The notes below the pieces were generated by a model. It did no database searches. It saw only the letters and a list, made by a program, of their open reading frames with translations, and was not told the DNA's origin. Both the position numbers and the translations under genes were made by a program. Of a stretch of 64,000 nucleotides of DNA, positions 1 through 8,500 are shown one piece after another (positions within the stretch are counted from its first letter, which is position 1; each line of letters begins with the position of its first letter). Source of the DNA: Candidatus Sumerlaeota bacterium (GTDB lineage: Bacteria > Sumerlaeota > Sumerlaeia > SLMS01 > JAHLLQ01); contig JASGMJ010000019.1 in NCBI GenBank assembly GCA_030156535.1, positions 1-64,000 on the forward strand, given 5' to 3'.

Positions 1-485
1 ATTTCCCCACTGTTTTCACGAAAGGCCATGGCACAAAAGCTCCGAGCAGAACTGGTCGTCTACTTGGAAGCAAGAATCAGGGGATAGCGCAGAGGTTTCA
101 AAGGATGATCGCCAAAAGGGTCACGCCACGGTTTCCATCTGAAACGTGGGCAAGTACAACGAAGAATAATGCCGCAATGGCCCAAAACGGCCCATATACA
201 AGCAGTGTGCTCATGCGACTCACCAGGAGCCCTATCCGCAGCGGCTCAAGAGATCCCAAGTAGCCTTCAGTTCCACCCGCGCGGCGTTTGGCAGACCCTT
301 GGCCAGCCTCGTGTCGCCGAAACCGGTCACTGTCACCCTCGCGTCCGCGTGACCGTCCTCGAAGCCGGTGCGACCGATGGGAGTATGGAACGCCGGGGCG
401 TGGGTGTCGGCGCAAATCCATGCCATCGCCCAGCCGGGGGGGAGTGGAGCGAAGCTCGGGCGAAAGATGCGGCGGGAGGGGTGAA
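1..485. other. Stretch without a convincing gene
   Basis: No recognisable gene. Two short minus-strand reading frames are the only candidates. One begins with ATG at 426 and ends at 232 (64 codons, GC-rich third positions, no recognised family). The other begins with ATG at 214 and ends at 98 (38 codons), encoding a very hydrophobic peptide with one predicted membrane segment (around LLVYGPFWAIAALFFVV). The second has lower GC at third positions than the neighbouring genes. The two frames nearly abut, so a decayed or frameshifted small gene downstream of the tRNA is possible. I do not call either as a gene. Confidence 0.4.
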
Positions 486-560
486 TGGCAGGGGAGGCAG
501 GACTCGAACCTGCGACAGTCGGCTCCAAAGGCCGATGTTCTACCGCTGAACTACTCCCCT
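486..560 (-). tRNA. tRNA-Gln (anticodon UUG)
   Basis: The minus strand folds into a full cloverleaf. The acceptor stem is AGGGGAG (554-560) paired perfectly with CTCCCCT (490-496). The D arm is AGTTCAGCGGTAGAAC-like. The anticodon stem TCGGC/GCCGA encloses the loop CTTTGGA, giving anticodon TTG. The T arm GCAGG-TTCGAGT-CCTGC lies at 497-513. Discriminator G is at 489, and CCA is encoded (486-488). It reads CAA codons for glutamine. It stands alone, with no other tRNA in the window. Confidence 0.95.
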
Positions 561-995
561 GCGGGGGTGCGCGAACGCGTGGGAGGGTCCCGGGAAGGCC
601 GTTGTGCTGTCAACCGGAAGGCGGCGCCAGAACGTCCAGGACATTCTGGCGTGGTTCGTGGTGCATGGTTCGTGGTGCGAAGATCACGAACACGGGACGC
701 GCGGGCCCTTTCCGGAGGCCGCTGCACCAACACCGCTCGGATTTCGTGGAAGAGTCCGGCAGGGACGACTGGACGGTTGATGTCACAAGAGAGGCTGCTA
801 TGAGAGCATCCTGACGAAAGACCCCGCCCCCGCCGGCGGCAAAGCGGGAAACTTTGCCTTGCCCGGTTGGGGAGCTCCGAAAAACGTCGATACAGGCCGA
901 TTATGGACTGCCTTGACCCGTGGCGGTCCGTGCCCCACCATTCTCGGGGGTGCAAAGACTTGTTCCAGCGAATCCAGACCAGCGGGGAAGCCTCG
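561..995. other. Intergenic stretch with tandem GGTTCGTGGTGC motif
   Basis: No supported gene lies between the tRNA and the PP2C gene. Frames that run through this stretch are not recognisable, and the PP2C reading frame only becomes family-like after 996. The one internal structure I can see is the short tandem repeat at 653-678, listed separately. The promoter for the phosphatase presumably lies here, but I could not identify convincing -35/-10 elements. Confidence 0.5.
653..678. repeat. Two tandem copies of GGTTCGTGGTGC
   Basis: The 12-mer GGTTCGTGGTGC occurs at 653-664 and again at 667-678, separated by AT. An inverted CACGAAC lies just downstream at 685-691, so a small hairpin is possible. 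A very similar GGTTCGTGGTTTGTGGTTCG string occurs in another intergenic gap at 8885-8904, which suggests a dispersed family of intergenic elements. Confidence 0.6.
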
Positions 996-1796
996 GTGAG
1001 AATTCAAGCAGCGGGCCTGAGCGATCGCGGGCTGAAGCGTGGTCACAATGAGGACAGTCTGTCGGTCGTCCCGGACATTGGACTGTTCATCGTCGCCGAT
1101 GGCATGGGGGGGCACAATGCCGGGGAAGTGGCGAGCCGGCAGGCAATCGAGTCGATCGTCGAGTTCGTGCGCTCCAGCGACATGGAGGAAGTGACTTGGC
1201 CGTTCCCCCAGGAGCCGGGCCTGAGCGAGCTGGAAAACAAGATTGTCTCGGCCATCAAGGTGGCCAACCGCGACGTTTGCAATCTGTCGCTCGAGCACCA
1301 GGAATACAGCGGAATGGGCACCACGCTGGTGTCCATGTTGATTGATCCGGACACCGAGCGCCTGGTGATCGCGCACGTGGGCGATTCGCGCTGCTATGTG
1401 CTGCGTTCGGGTATTCTGGAGCAGGTGACGCTCGACCACTCGTGGGTTTCCGAGCAGTTGCAGAAGAAGATCATCACGCCGGAAGAGGCGAAGAATCACC
1501 GCTGGAAGAACGTCATCACGCGGGCTCTGGGCAACAAGCTGGACGTGGACGTGGACGTGCAGACGCGCGCGTTGCGCCCGGGCGACACGTTCCTGCTGTG
1601 CTCCGACGGGTTGTCGGGCATGGTGGAGGACGATGGCCTGCGCGATATCCTGATGCGCCACGCCGATCTGGAAACGGCCATCCGCGAGCTGATCCAGACG
1701 GCGAATGCGAATGGCGGGCTGGACAACATTTCGGTGATTCTCGTCCGCATCCTCGGCGACGATGCCGAGGACATTGATGTGACCGAGACGATGTAA
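996..1796 (+). CDS. PP2C-family serine/threonine phosphatase
   Basis: Metal-dependent Ser/Thr protein phosphatase of the bacterial Stp/PrpC type, 266 aa, cytoplasmic, with no extra domains. The family metal-binding motifs appear in order: RGHNEDS (residues 15-21), VADGMGGHNAGE with the Asp-Gly at 35-36, GMGTTLV, HVGDSR, NVITRALG, LCSDGLSGMVEDD and the C-terminal GGLDNISVI. I chose GTG at 996 because recognisable family sequence begins immediately after it and a GGGGAAG ribosome site lies 5-6 bases upstream. An in-frame ATG at 867 would add a 43-residue tail with no family likeness. It is followed after 10 bases by a DUF445 gene, so the two may be co-transcribed. A plausible opposing kinase is encoded at 52933-54411, but it is not adjacent. 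Confidence 0.93.
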   Translation: MRIQAAGLSDRGLKRGHNEDSLSVVPDIGLFIVADGMGGHNAGEVASRQAIESIVEFVRSSDMEEVTWPFPQEPGLSELENKIVSAIKVANRDVCNLSLEHQEYSGMGTTLVSMLIDPDTERLVIAHVGDSRCYVLRSGILEQVTLDHSWVSEQLQKKIITPEEAKNHRWKNVITRALGNKLDVDVDVQTRALRPGDTFLLCSDGLSGMVEDDGLRDILMRHADLETAIRELIQTANANGGLDNISVILVRILGDDAEDIDVTETM

Positions 1797-1806
1797 CTTC
1801 TGGTTG

Positions 1807-3135
1807 ATGACCGAAACCCCTGAAAACGACGGACAATCCTTTCCTTCACGCGCGGCGCCGTGGTTGCTGCGGGGCTGCATGCTGCTTTCCGTTGTGGCGC
1901 TGGCGGGGCTGGCGGCGCAGACCGTTCAGAAGCTGGCGCCGGGGGCTCTCCCCCGCCTGCCTGAGGGCTTGCGCGCCTGGCTCGTGATTCTGGTCAGCGG
2001 CGCGGTGGGTTTCCTGACGAACTGGCTGGCGATCAAGATGCTGTTCCGTCCGCGCGTGCGGCGGCCCTGGGTGGCGTTCTGGCCGCAGGGGCTGGTGCCG
2101 CGCGAGCGTGCCCGCTTTGCGCGCGCTCTGGGGCAGGTGGCATCGGAGCGGCTGCTGAACGCGGAGGCGATCGCGGGGGCGCTGGAGGATCCCAAGCTCC
2201 AGACCGCCATCGGGCAACTGGCGCGCAGCGAGATCGAGCGTTTCCTGTCCGAGCCGGAAATCCGCCGGGTGCTCGTGGAGGCCGCAAGCGAGGGCATCCG
2301 CGACCACGGCCCTGCCTTCCTGCGGCGCATCCGGCCGGAGTTGCGCGAGGCCGCCGAGCGCGCCCTCGATGGCTACCTGACGTCCGAGCGCGTCATCGGC
2401 TGGTTTCAGACTGGGCTGGGGGCGTTTGCCCGCGACGCCGTGCTGCGGCGTGCCGTGGCCCGCTGGCTCTTTCGCGAGACGGCGCGCGAGGGGGCTGTCT
2501 CGCGCATCATGATCCTGCTGGAGGAGCAGTTCCTGCGCTATCGCGAGAAGCACCCGTTCCGGGGCTTTCTGGCCGAGCAGTTCGTGATCGACTGGGACGA
2601 CGTTCGGCGTGGAATCCTGGAGACACTGAGGAGCGAGGCGGCCGTCGAGAATCTGGCGGACACGCTGGTGGATTCGGCCGAGGGTATTGCGGAACGGCTG
2701 CGGGAGCCGGGCTTCCACGAGGGCGTTGGGCGGGCGCGGCGTTTCCTGATCGAGCGGGTGCTGGACTGGTGCGAGGAGCGCGGGCTGGCGCTGTTGTCCG
2801 AGCGGATCGGCGAACTGGGACGGCAGGCGGGAACGTGGGAGGCGGTGGAGGGGGCACTCGACGAAGTGGTGCGGCGCCTGCCCGATGCCCTGTTCGAGCC
2901 GGAGACGGGGGCGCTGAAGGTGGAGATCCGCCGCCGAATGGTGCAGATGCAGCGCGACCTGGTGGAGCTGATCCCGGTGGCCGGGATCGTGGAGAATCAG
3001 GTGCGCGCGATGGACCCCGCCGCCATCGAGGCGATGGTGGACGAAGTGGGCCGGCGCGAACTGGCGTGGATTCAGATCCTGGGGTTTGTGCTGGGTTCGT
3101 TGATGGGCGCGGGGCTGCTGGTGCTGCTGGGGTAA
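1807..3135 (+). CDS. DUF445 family membrane protein
   Basis: Protein of 442 aa belonging to the DUF445 (YheB/YjiN-like) family, whose function is unknown. Two N-terminal membrane segments (about 19-38 and 57-75) are followed by the hallmark GFLTNWLAIKMLFRP (68-82). This motif includes the conserved Asn-Trp-Leu-Ala run that defines the family. The middle is long, charged and helical. A third hydrophobic segment closes the protein (about 421-442), so the central region is held at the membrane by both ends. I prefer ATG at 1807 over TTG at 1804. The gene follows the PP2C phosphatase by 10 bases and is probably in the same transcript. Confidence 0.88.
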   Translation: MTETPENDGQSFPSRAAPWLLRGCMLLSVVALAGLAAQTVQKLAPGALPRLPEGLRAWLVILVSGAVGFLTNWLAIKMLFRPRVRRPWVAFWPQGLVPRERARFARALGQVASERLLNAEAIAGALEDPKLQTAIGQLARSEIERFLSEPEIRRVLVEAASEGIRDHGPAFLRRIRPELREAAERALDGYLTSERVIGWFQTGLGAFARDAVLRRAVARWLFRETAREGAVSRIMILLEEQFLRYREKHPFRGFLAEQFVIDWDDVRRGILETLRSEAAVENLADTLVDSAEGIAERLREPGFHEGVGRARRFLIERVLDWCEERGLALLSERIGELGRQAGTWEAVEGALDEVVRRLPDALFEPETGALKVEIRRRMVQMQRDLVELIPVAGIVENQVRAMDPAAIEAMVDEVGRRELAWIQILGFVLGSLMGAGLLVLLG

Positions 3136-3193
3136 GGGCGCGCGGCGCTCGGATGCGGCGAAGGCAAAAGCAGACCACGGATAAGAGAAGGAT

Positions 3194-3282
3194 GAGAACC
3201 GATGCACACGGATTGCAAAGCCCAGGCGCCCATCCGTGTCCTTCCGACGTTATCCGCCGTTCATCCGTGATAATCGGTTCTC
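3194..3282. repeat. Imperfect long inverted repeat built from ACGGAT units
   Basis: The left arm GAGAACCGATGCACACGGAT (3194-3213) and the right arm ATCCGTGATAATCGGTTCTC (3263-3282) are inverted copies with about three differences in 20 bases. The 49-base spacer holds a further inverted ATCCGTGT (3232-3239) that can pair with ACACGGAT (3206-3213) to form an alternative hairpin. An extra CCACGGATAAG lies just upstream (3175-3185). The element fills the 358-base gap 3136-3493, which has no gene. It resembles the ACGGAT-rich intergenic elements known from several environmental bacterial genomes. Its mobility or function cannot be told from one copy. Confidence 0.65.
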
Positions 3283-3493
3283 GTGGGCGCGTGGCGCTCA
3301 GACCGGGAACGAGGTCAAGATGCCTCCCCCCGAAAAGCGGGGTATGTTTCGTTTGTCTTGCGGTCCGTCGCCGCGGGCCAGAACATGAACCGTTGACACT
3401 CGGGGCGCCGGGTTGGACTCAGCGCCTCCGGAGCGTCATGGAGGAGGATGTGATGGAATGCGTGAAAACCAGGAGCGAACCGGGAGTACGCGA

Positions 3494-5488
3494 ATGCTAA
3501 GGAATCTTTGGCGCGTTTCGTTTCTGACGATGGCCGCAGGACTGCTTGCGACAGGGATGGCCTGGGGACAGGAGACACTGTCCACGGACTCATTCGAGGG
3601 CGCGGGCAGCGGAGACGGCACCATCAGCGTCACGCCGCGCATGCCACGGGGCGCCGACAGCGACGACGCCGAAACCTACCGGCTCGTCCTGCTTGATCAT
3701 GCCGTGGACAAGAACACGGCCGATGGGCTGGCGGCCGACCTCTCGGCCTACGACGACGTCGAAGTTGTGGCCCATGGCGACGGAACGTACTCCGTTCATC
3801 TCGGCAAGTTTGCAACCGAAGCCGATGCCATGAAGGTGCAGAACAGCCTGCTCGGAAGTGGCTTCATCGTTTTCGAAACGATCAAGACCGGCGGCGCGGC
3901 TGCGACCTCGGCCGCACCGACGGGGGAAGACGCAGCCGTCGATCCCGAGTTCCAGCGGATGCTCGACGAAATCCGCCGCAAGCAGGAGGGCGGTGATTCC
4001 GTCCCCATTCCCACCCCGGCTGCCGTGGCCGCCACACCCGCTCCCACGCCCATGCCGACGGCCTCGCCGACGGACTCGGTGAACAACCAGATTGACCAGC
4101 TGCGGCAGGCGGCAACCGAAGCGGAAAACCAAAACAAACTCCAGGAAGCCGTGACCCACTGGGAATCGGTCAAGAACATCGCGCAGGAAGGACCCGTCTA
4201 CGAAGAGGCCACGGCCAACATCCGGCGGCTGAACGAAGTGCTGCGCAACGAGCAGGCACTCCATGACTCCGAGGGGGGCGTGCTGTCGCCGCTCGTGCTT
4301 GGTGGCATCGTGGTGGGGGTTCTGCTTGTCGCTGCCGTGATCGGGTTTGTTGTCGTGCGCGGACGAAAGAAGAACGCCGAACTGAAGAAGCGGGTGGAGT
4401 CCATCAAGAAGTCCTCGCCCGTTTCGGCGGCTCCGGCAGCCACCCCGCCAGCTGCCCAGGCGGCGGGCGATACTGCAGGCGTCAAGGAAGTCGATTCGTC
4501 GGCCCGAATCCGCCCCGGCACCATGATGGCCTCGAAGGAGAAGAAAAAGCCCTCGACGAGCCAGGCGCCCATCATTCCGGCGCAGCAGACTCCTCCTCCT
4601 TCAGCCGCGAAGCCCGCCACGCCGCCTCCGGCGCCTCCCCCCGCGCCGCCCGCCGGGTCTGCTCCCGCATCGGGCGATAACGATGGCATCAAGCTCGACT
4701 TCCTCTTCGAGGAACCGGCCGAGGGGGCATCTTCGGGCGCTGATGGCGAAGCCGTGGATCTGAAGTTTGACGCTCCGCCCGACGCACGCAAGCCCGGGAA
4801 GTCGAAAGAATCCTCGACGCAGTTCATCATCCCCCCGATGCCCGACGTTGCGCCGGGTGCCCCGCCTCCCACCGCCGCGCCCGAATCGGACGTAGCCGCG
4901 CCTTCCTCCCCGGGCGACGCGAACGTCTTCTACGAGCAGGATTTCGAGGCCGAGGAAATCGGGGCCAAGCCGGCCAACTGGCGCGGCGATTATGAGTACG
5001 CCTCGCTGACCGTCGTGCAAAACCCCGACGCACCGGAGCACAAGTGCCTGAAGTTCGAGAAGAAGAGCGGCGTCGGCAGCGCGTACTATTCCTGCAAGTT
5101 CCCCAACGCCAGCGGCCGCATCGCCGTGGAGTTCGATATTCGCTGCGATGAGAAGAACAAGTACCTGCTCGGGTTCTACATCGAACGCGACGAGGACTTC
5201 CGCCAGTCGATCCACACCATCGTTCACCGCACGAATTCGAGCGCCAGCCCGACGCTGCGCATTCAGAACGAGGCGACTCCCTACGAATTCGGGAAGTGGA
5301 CGCACATCAAGTTCGAGATCGACCTGCCGCGCCACATCATCGACGGGCATGCCGACGGCGAGGCCATCGCCAACGGCGTGCGGCTCAACTCCTGCCCGAA
5401 GTCGATCAACACGCTCTCCATCCGCGACAACCTCGCGACGACGGGCGTGCTGCTGATCGACAACATCAAGATCTACCGCTTCCGCTAG
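3494..5488 (+). CDS. Membrane-anchored SPOR-like protein with C-terminal LamG-like domain
   Basis: Protein of 664 aa. A Sec signal peptide (1-25, cleavage near AWGQ) is followed by a SPOR-like fold (about 61-131, pattern YRLVLLDH...YSVHLGKFATEADAM). SPOR domains commonly bind denuded peptidoglycan glycan. Next come a Pro/Ala/Thr-rich linker, a short helical TPR-like stretch (about 195-250), one membrane segment (about 264-287), a charged cytoplasm-type RGRKKN run, a second long Pro/Ala-rich linker and a C-terminal beta-sandwich (476-664, FYEQDFEAEEIG onwards) resembling concanavalin/LamG folds. ATG at 3494 is chosen because it begins the signal peptide and has a GGGAG site upstream. The whole architecture is not one I recognise. 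The SPOR and LamG assignments rest on pattern only. Confidence 0.7.
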   Translation: MLRNLWRVSFLTMAAGLLATGMAWGQETLSTDSFEGAGSGDGTISVTPRMPRGADSDDAETYRLVLLDHAVDKNTADGLAADLSAYDDVEVVAHGDGTYSVHLGKFATEADAMKVQNSLLGSGFIVFETIKTGGAAATSAAPTGEDAAVDPEFQRMLDEIRRKQEGGDSVPIPTPAAVAATPAPTPMPTASPTDSVNNQIDQLRQAATEAENQNKLQEAVTHWESVKNIAQEGPVYEEATANIRRLNEVLRNEQALHDSEGGVLSPLVLGGIVVGVLLVAAVIGFVVVRGRKKNAELKKRVESIKKSSPVSAAPAATPPAAQAAGDTAGVKEVDSSARIRPGTMMASKEKKKPSTSQAPIIPAQQTPPPSAAKPATPPPAPPPAPPAGSAPASGDNDGIKLDFLFEEPAEGASSGADGEAVDLKFDAPPDARKPGKSKESSTQFIIPPMPDVAPGAPPPTAAPESDVAAPSSPGDANVFYEQDFEAEEIGAKPANWRGDYEYASLTVVQNPDAPEHKCLKFEKKSGVGSAYYSCKFPNASGRIAVEFDIRCDEKNKYLLGFYIERDEDFRQSIHTIVHRTNSSASPTLRIQNEATPYEFGKWTHIKFEIDLPRHIIDGHADGEAIANGVRLNSCPKSINTLSIRDNLATTGVLLIDNIKIYRFR

Positions 5489-5528
5489 AAAAACCGTCCG
5501 GGACGTTCTCCAGCCGAGAACGTCCCGG
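5489..5528 (-). terminator. Rho-independent terminator of ispH
   Basis: A perfect 13-bp stem CCGGGACGTTCTC/GAGAACGTCCCGG (5498-5510 with 5516-5528) carries the loop CAGCC. On the minus strand it is followed closely by five Ts (5489-5493). The T-tract serves the ispH side. On the plus strand the same hairpin has no T-tract, so it is at best a weak terminator for the gene ending at 5488. Confidence 0.85.
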
Positions 5529-5530
5529 CC

Positions 5531-6781
5531 TTACGATTCGATCGCTTCCATCGCGTCGGCCGCATTCACTCCGCGCAGTTCCAGCACGCGCAGAATGGAA
5601 TCCGCGATGGCGCGGTTGGGCGTGCTGGCTCCAGCCGTCAGGCCAATGCGCAGTTCGCCGCCGGGAAGCCAGTCCCGCGTTTCGACGGGTGCCTTGGCCC
5701 CCTGGGGCAGATGACGGATGCGCGCGGTGTCGAGCATTTCGCCAGCGTCCTGGATGTGATAGGCAGGGCACCGGGACATCGCCACTTCGAGCAGGTGCCC
5801 CGTGTTCGACGAGTTGTAGCCGCCGATGACGAGAATCAGGTCGGGCGGCGTGCCGGCAATCATTGCCTGAATCGCGTCCTGGCGGTCCTGGGTGGCACTG
5901 CAAATCGTGTCGAAGCTGCGGAAGTGCTCGTCGGCGTGCTCCCTGCCATAGCGCCGTTCCAACGCGGCGCCGATGACGCGCGCGATTTCGAGCGACTCGC
6001 TCGCCAGCATGGTGGTCTGATTCGCCACACCGATGCGTTGCAGATGCCGCGCGGGATCGAAGCCGGCCGAGCAGGCGCCGGGGTGGAACCCGGCAAGGAG
6101 TTCCCCGGCCGGCATGCTCCCCTCGATGAAGGAGACGACGCGCTCGGCCTCTGCTCTGTCGCGGACGACGAGGAAGTGCCCGCCCTGCGCGCGGGCCTGC
6201 GAGACCGTGGCGATGGTTTCCTCGTGGTCATACTTGCCATGGACGACGGAGGTGAAGCCGTCAGCGGCGTAGCGTTCGACGCGCTTCCAGACGCGCACGA
6301 CCGAGCCGCAGGTGGTGTCGATGAGAATGCACCCTTTGGCGCGCAGCCGCGCGAGCGTTTCGCTCGACGTGCCGAACGCCGGGATCAGCACCACGTCCTC
6401 GGCCGTGATGGCGTCCTCCGTCAGGCCCGTGGCATACTGCCCCGACAGGAAGACGATGCCCATGTCCACCAGACGCTTGTTCACGCGCGGGTTATGGATG
6501 ATTTCGGTCAGGAGAAAGATGCGTTTGCCGGGAAACTTGACGCGGGCCTCGTAGGCCATGTCCACGGCCTTGTCCACGCCATAGCAGAAGCCGAATTCCT
6601 TCGCGAGTTGAAAGGAGAGTCCGGCGGCCGGGTAGTCAAAAACGCCCCCGTTGGCGCGCATGTGGGTAATCAGGGCGCTGTGGTAGTCCGCGGCGAGGGC
6701 ACCGGAGACTTCCTTCATCAGGCCAAGGCTGGCGCGGTAGTAGGTGGGCTGGCTGTCGTCGGTCGGCAAGGTGGTCCTCAC
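5531..6781 (-). CDS. ispH: 4-hydroxy-3-methylbut-2-enyl diphosphate reductase (IspH/LytB), long form
   Basis: Last enzyme of the MEP isoprenoid pathway, reducing HMBPP to IPP and DMAPP with a [4Fe-4S] cluster. The protein is 416 aa. The three cluster cysteines are C66 (FGFCYGVDKA), C158 (DTTCGSVV) and C294 (DTICSATQ). H96 sits in EIIHNPRVN, and the substrate loop is VIGGYNSSNTGHL. The roughly 60-residue N-terminal extension with YYRASLG, the HGKYDHEET motif and the length match the cyanobacterial/plant form rather than the roughly 310-residue E. coli enzyme. The start is GTG at 6781, chosen because the extension is a family feature; no strong ribosome site is visible. It is convergent with the SPOR-like gene, with a shared hairpin between them. 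Confidence 0.95.
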   Translation of the reverse strand: MRTTLPTDDSQPTYYRASLGLMKEVSGALAADYHSALITHMRANGGVFDYPAAGLSFQLAKEFGFCYGVDKAVDMAYEARVKFPGKRIFLLTEIIHNPRVNKRLVDMGIVFLSGQYATGLTEDAITAEDVVLIPAFGTSSETLARLRAKGCILIDTTCGSVVRVWKRVERYAADGFTSVVHGKYDHEETIATVSQARAQGGHFLVVRDRAEAERVVSFIEGSMPAGELLAGFHPGACSAGFDPARHLQRIGVANQTTMLASESLEIARVIGAALERRYGREHADEHFRSFDTICSATQDRQDAIQAMIAGTPPDLILVIGGYNSSNTGHLLEVAMSRCPAYHIQDAGEMLDTARIRHLPQGAKAPVETRDWLPGGELRIGLTAGASTPNRAIADSILRVLELRGVNAADAMEAIES

Positions 6782-6842
6782 GCCGGGGAATGATGGGAAT
6801 GGATGCGATGCAAGGTTCGATCCTGTCTGAGCGCAGGAGCGG

Positions 6843-7319
6843 TTACGGCGCCGGAGCGTATTCGATTTCGACGGGCTCGCCGGTCATTTTCGCGTTTCCT
6901 TCGAGAATCCCGGTGAGCTGGTAGGTGCCGGGCGCGAGCTTGACGCCGCGCGGCGGCAGGGTGAGCTGGATCCGCTCCTCGATGGACTCGCCGGGTTGAA
7001 GGTAAACTTCTTCAAGCGCCATGGTGTAGTAGCGGTCGCCGCCGTACTGCCAGAGCACGGTGCCCTCGCTGTCGGCGAGCAGGAGGTCGAACTTCTTGCT
7101 GGAGTTGAAGAGCAGCTTGATCGGCCCCTTGTGGGCGTTGGTGGCCAGCAGCCGGACATTTACGGCCGCCCCGGCCTTCTCGACCCGCGTGGGCGAGGCT
7201 TCGACGCGCAGCACCATGCCGTCGCCAGAGAGAGCCTCGGCGGTGGCCTTGGGTTTTCCCGCACAAGCCGCAATGAGGACGGGGATCAAGAGAAGGGGAA
7301 GCAGACGAAGGCGGGTCAT
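6843..7319 (-). CDS. Lipoprotein with BsuPI-like domain
   Basis: Predicted lipoprotein of 158 aa. A hydrophobic signal ends in the lipobox LIAAC. The mature part is a beta-sandwich of the BsuPI (intracellular proteinase inhibitor-like) type, with the pattern SSKKFDLLL...GTVLWQYG...LQPGESIEE...LAPGTYQLTGIL. BsuPI domains are named after a Bacillus protease inhibitor, but most are uncharacterised. Here the lipobox puts the domain in the envelope. ATG at 7319 is chosen over an upstream in-frame start because it begins the signal peptide and has a GGAG site about 10 bases upstream. It lies upstream of ispH on the same strand (61-base gap), so co-transcription is possible. Confidence 0.8.
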   Translation of the reverse strand: MTRLRLLPLLLIPVLIAACAGKPKATAEALSGDGMVLRVEASPTRVEKAGAAVNVRLLATNAHKGPIKLLFNSSKKFDLLLADSEGTVLWQYGGDRYYTMALEEVYLQPGESIEERIQLTLPPRGVKLAPGTYQLTGILEGNAKMTGEPVEIEYAPAP

Positions 7320-7514
7320 GTCGAGTTGCTCCGCGAAGATGCAGATTTTCTGCCGCATGGTGAGCAGCGGGCGCGAGCCGAATCAAGCACCCGGGTTGCG
7401 CTTGCCGCACCGCCTTGCCTGGGCGAGAGTGCCCCAAGAATGGGGTTGGCCCACGCGTTCCCCCGACGTCAGGCAAACCCTGCCCGCACTCCCTCCGCAT
7501 GAAAGGCGATTCAA

Positions 7515-8489
7515 ATGGCCGCACCGATCACTGAATTCATGGACCACAACTTCCGGCACTTCAATGCGCGCGAAACGCTCGAAGCTGCCCGCGCCTACAA
7601 GAAGTTCGTGGAGGACGGCGGCGAGATGCTCATCGCCATGGCCGGCGCCATGAGCACGGCCGAAATCGGTCTGACCCTCGCCGACATGATCCGCGCGGAC
7701 AAGGTACACATCATCTGCTGCACCGCCGCCAATCTCGAAGAGGACGTCTTCAATCTCTTCGCGCACAACGACTACGAAGTCGTCGCCGATTGGCGCGCCT
7801 TGTCCGCCGAGGACGAGAAGGCGCTGTACGAAAGAGGCTACAACCGCGTGACGGACACGTGCATCCCCGAGTCCGTGATGCGCCACACCGAAAGTATCCT
7901 CGTGAAACTCTGGGCCAACGCCGCCGACAAGGGCGAACAGTACTTCCCCTATGAGTACGTCTACAAGCTGCTCGACGATCCGTCGCTCGCCCAGCACTAC
8001 CACATTCCCGCAGAGCACAGTTGGGTATTGGCCGCGAAGGAGAAGGGTATTCCGATCCTTACGCCCGGCTGGGAGGACTGCTCCCACGGCAACATCTTCT
8101 GCGCCAACGTGATGATGGGGCAGATCAAGTCCCATAGCTGCGTCAAGTCGGGGACGCAGCAGATGGAGTTCCTGGCACAGCATTACATGAAGCGGGTCGA
8201 GCAGAAAATCCCCATCGGCTTCTTCCAGATCGCCGGCGGCATCGCGGGCGACTTCCCGATCTGCGTGGTCCCCATGCTCATTCAGGACATGAAGAAGAAG
8301 GATCTGCCGTTGTGGGGCTACTTCGCCCAGATCAGCGACAGCACGACGTCCTACGGCTCGTACTCCGGCGCCGTTCCCAACGAGAAGATCACCTGGGGCA
8401 AGCTCGACTGCGACACGCCCAAGTTCATGATTAACTCCGACGCTTCCGTCATCGCGCCGCTGATGTTCTCCTACATCCTCGGGCGCTAG
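7515..8489 (+). CDS. Deoxyhypusine synthase-like enzyme
   Basis: NAD-dependent spermidine-utilising enzyme of the deoxyhypusine synthase (DHS) superfamily, 324 aa. Visible motifs are the NAD-binding core IAMAGAMSTAEIG (40-52), EDVFNLFAH, TPGWEDCSHGN, GGIAGDF (241-247) and the active-site block GSYSGAVPNE (281-290). The catalytic lysine follows in TWGK (K296), the equivalent of the Lys that forms the imine intermediate in eukaryotic DHS. Bacteria lack eIF5A, the normal DHS substrate. Characterised bacterial relatives include homospermidine synthases (SpeY type), so polyamine synthesis is the likeliest role here, by inference. A GAAAGG site precedes the ATG. A small membrane-protein gene follows 11 bases downstream. 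Confidence 0.92.
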   Translation: MAAPITEFMDHNFRHFNARETLEAARAYKKFVEDGGEMLIAMAGAMSTAEIGLTLADMIRADKVHIICCTAANLEEDVFNLFAHNDYEVVADWRALSAEDEKALYERGYNRVTDTCIPESVMRHTESILVKLWANAADKGEQYFPYEYVYKLLDDPSLAQHYHIPAEHSWVLAAKEKGIPILTPGWEDCSHGNIFCANVMMGQIKSHSCVKSGTQQMEFLAQHYMKRVEQKIPIGFFQIAGGIAGDFPICVVPMLIQDMKKKDLPLWGYFAQISDSTTSYGSYSGAVPNEKITWGKLDCDTPKFMINSDASVIAPLMFSYILGR

Positions 8490-8500
8490 GCCGCCTCGTC

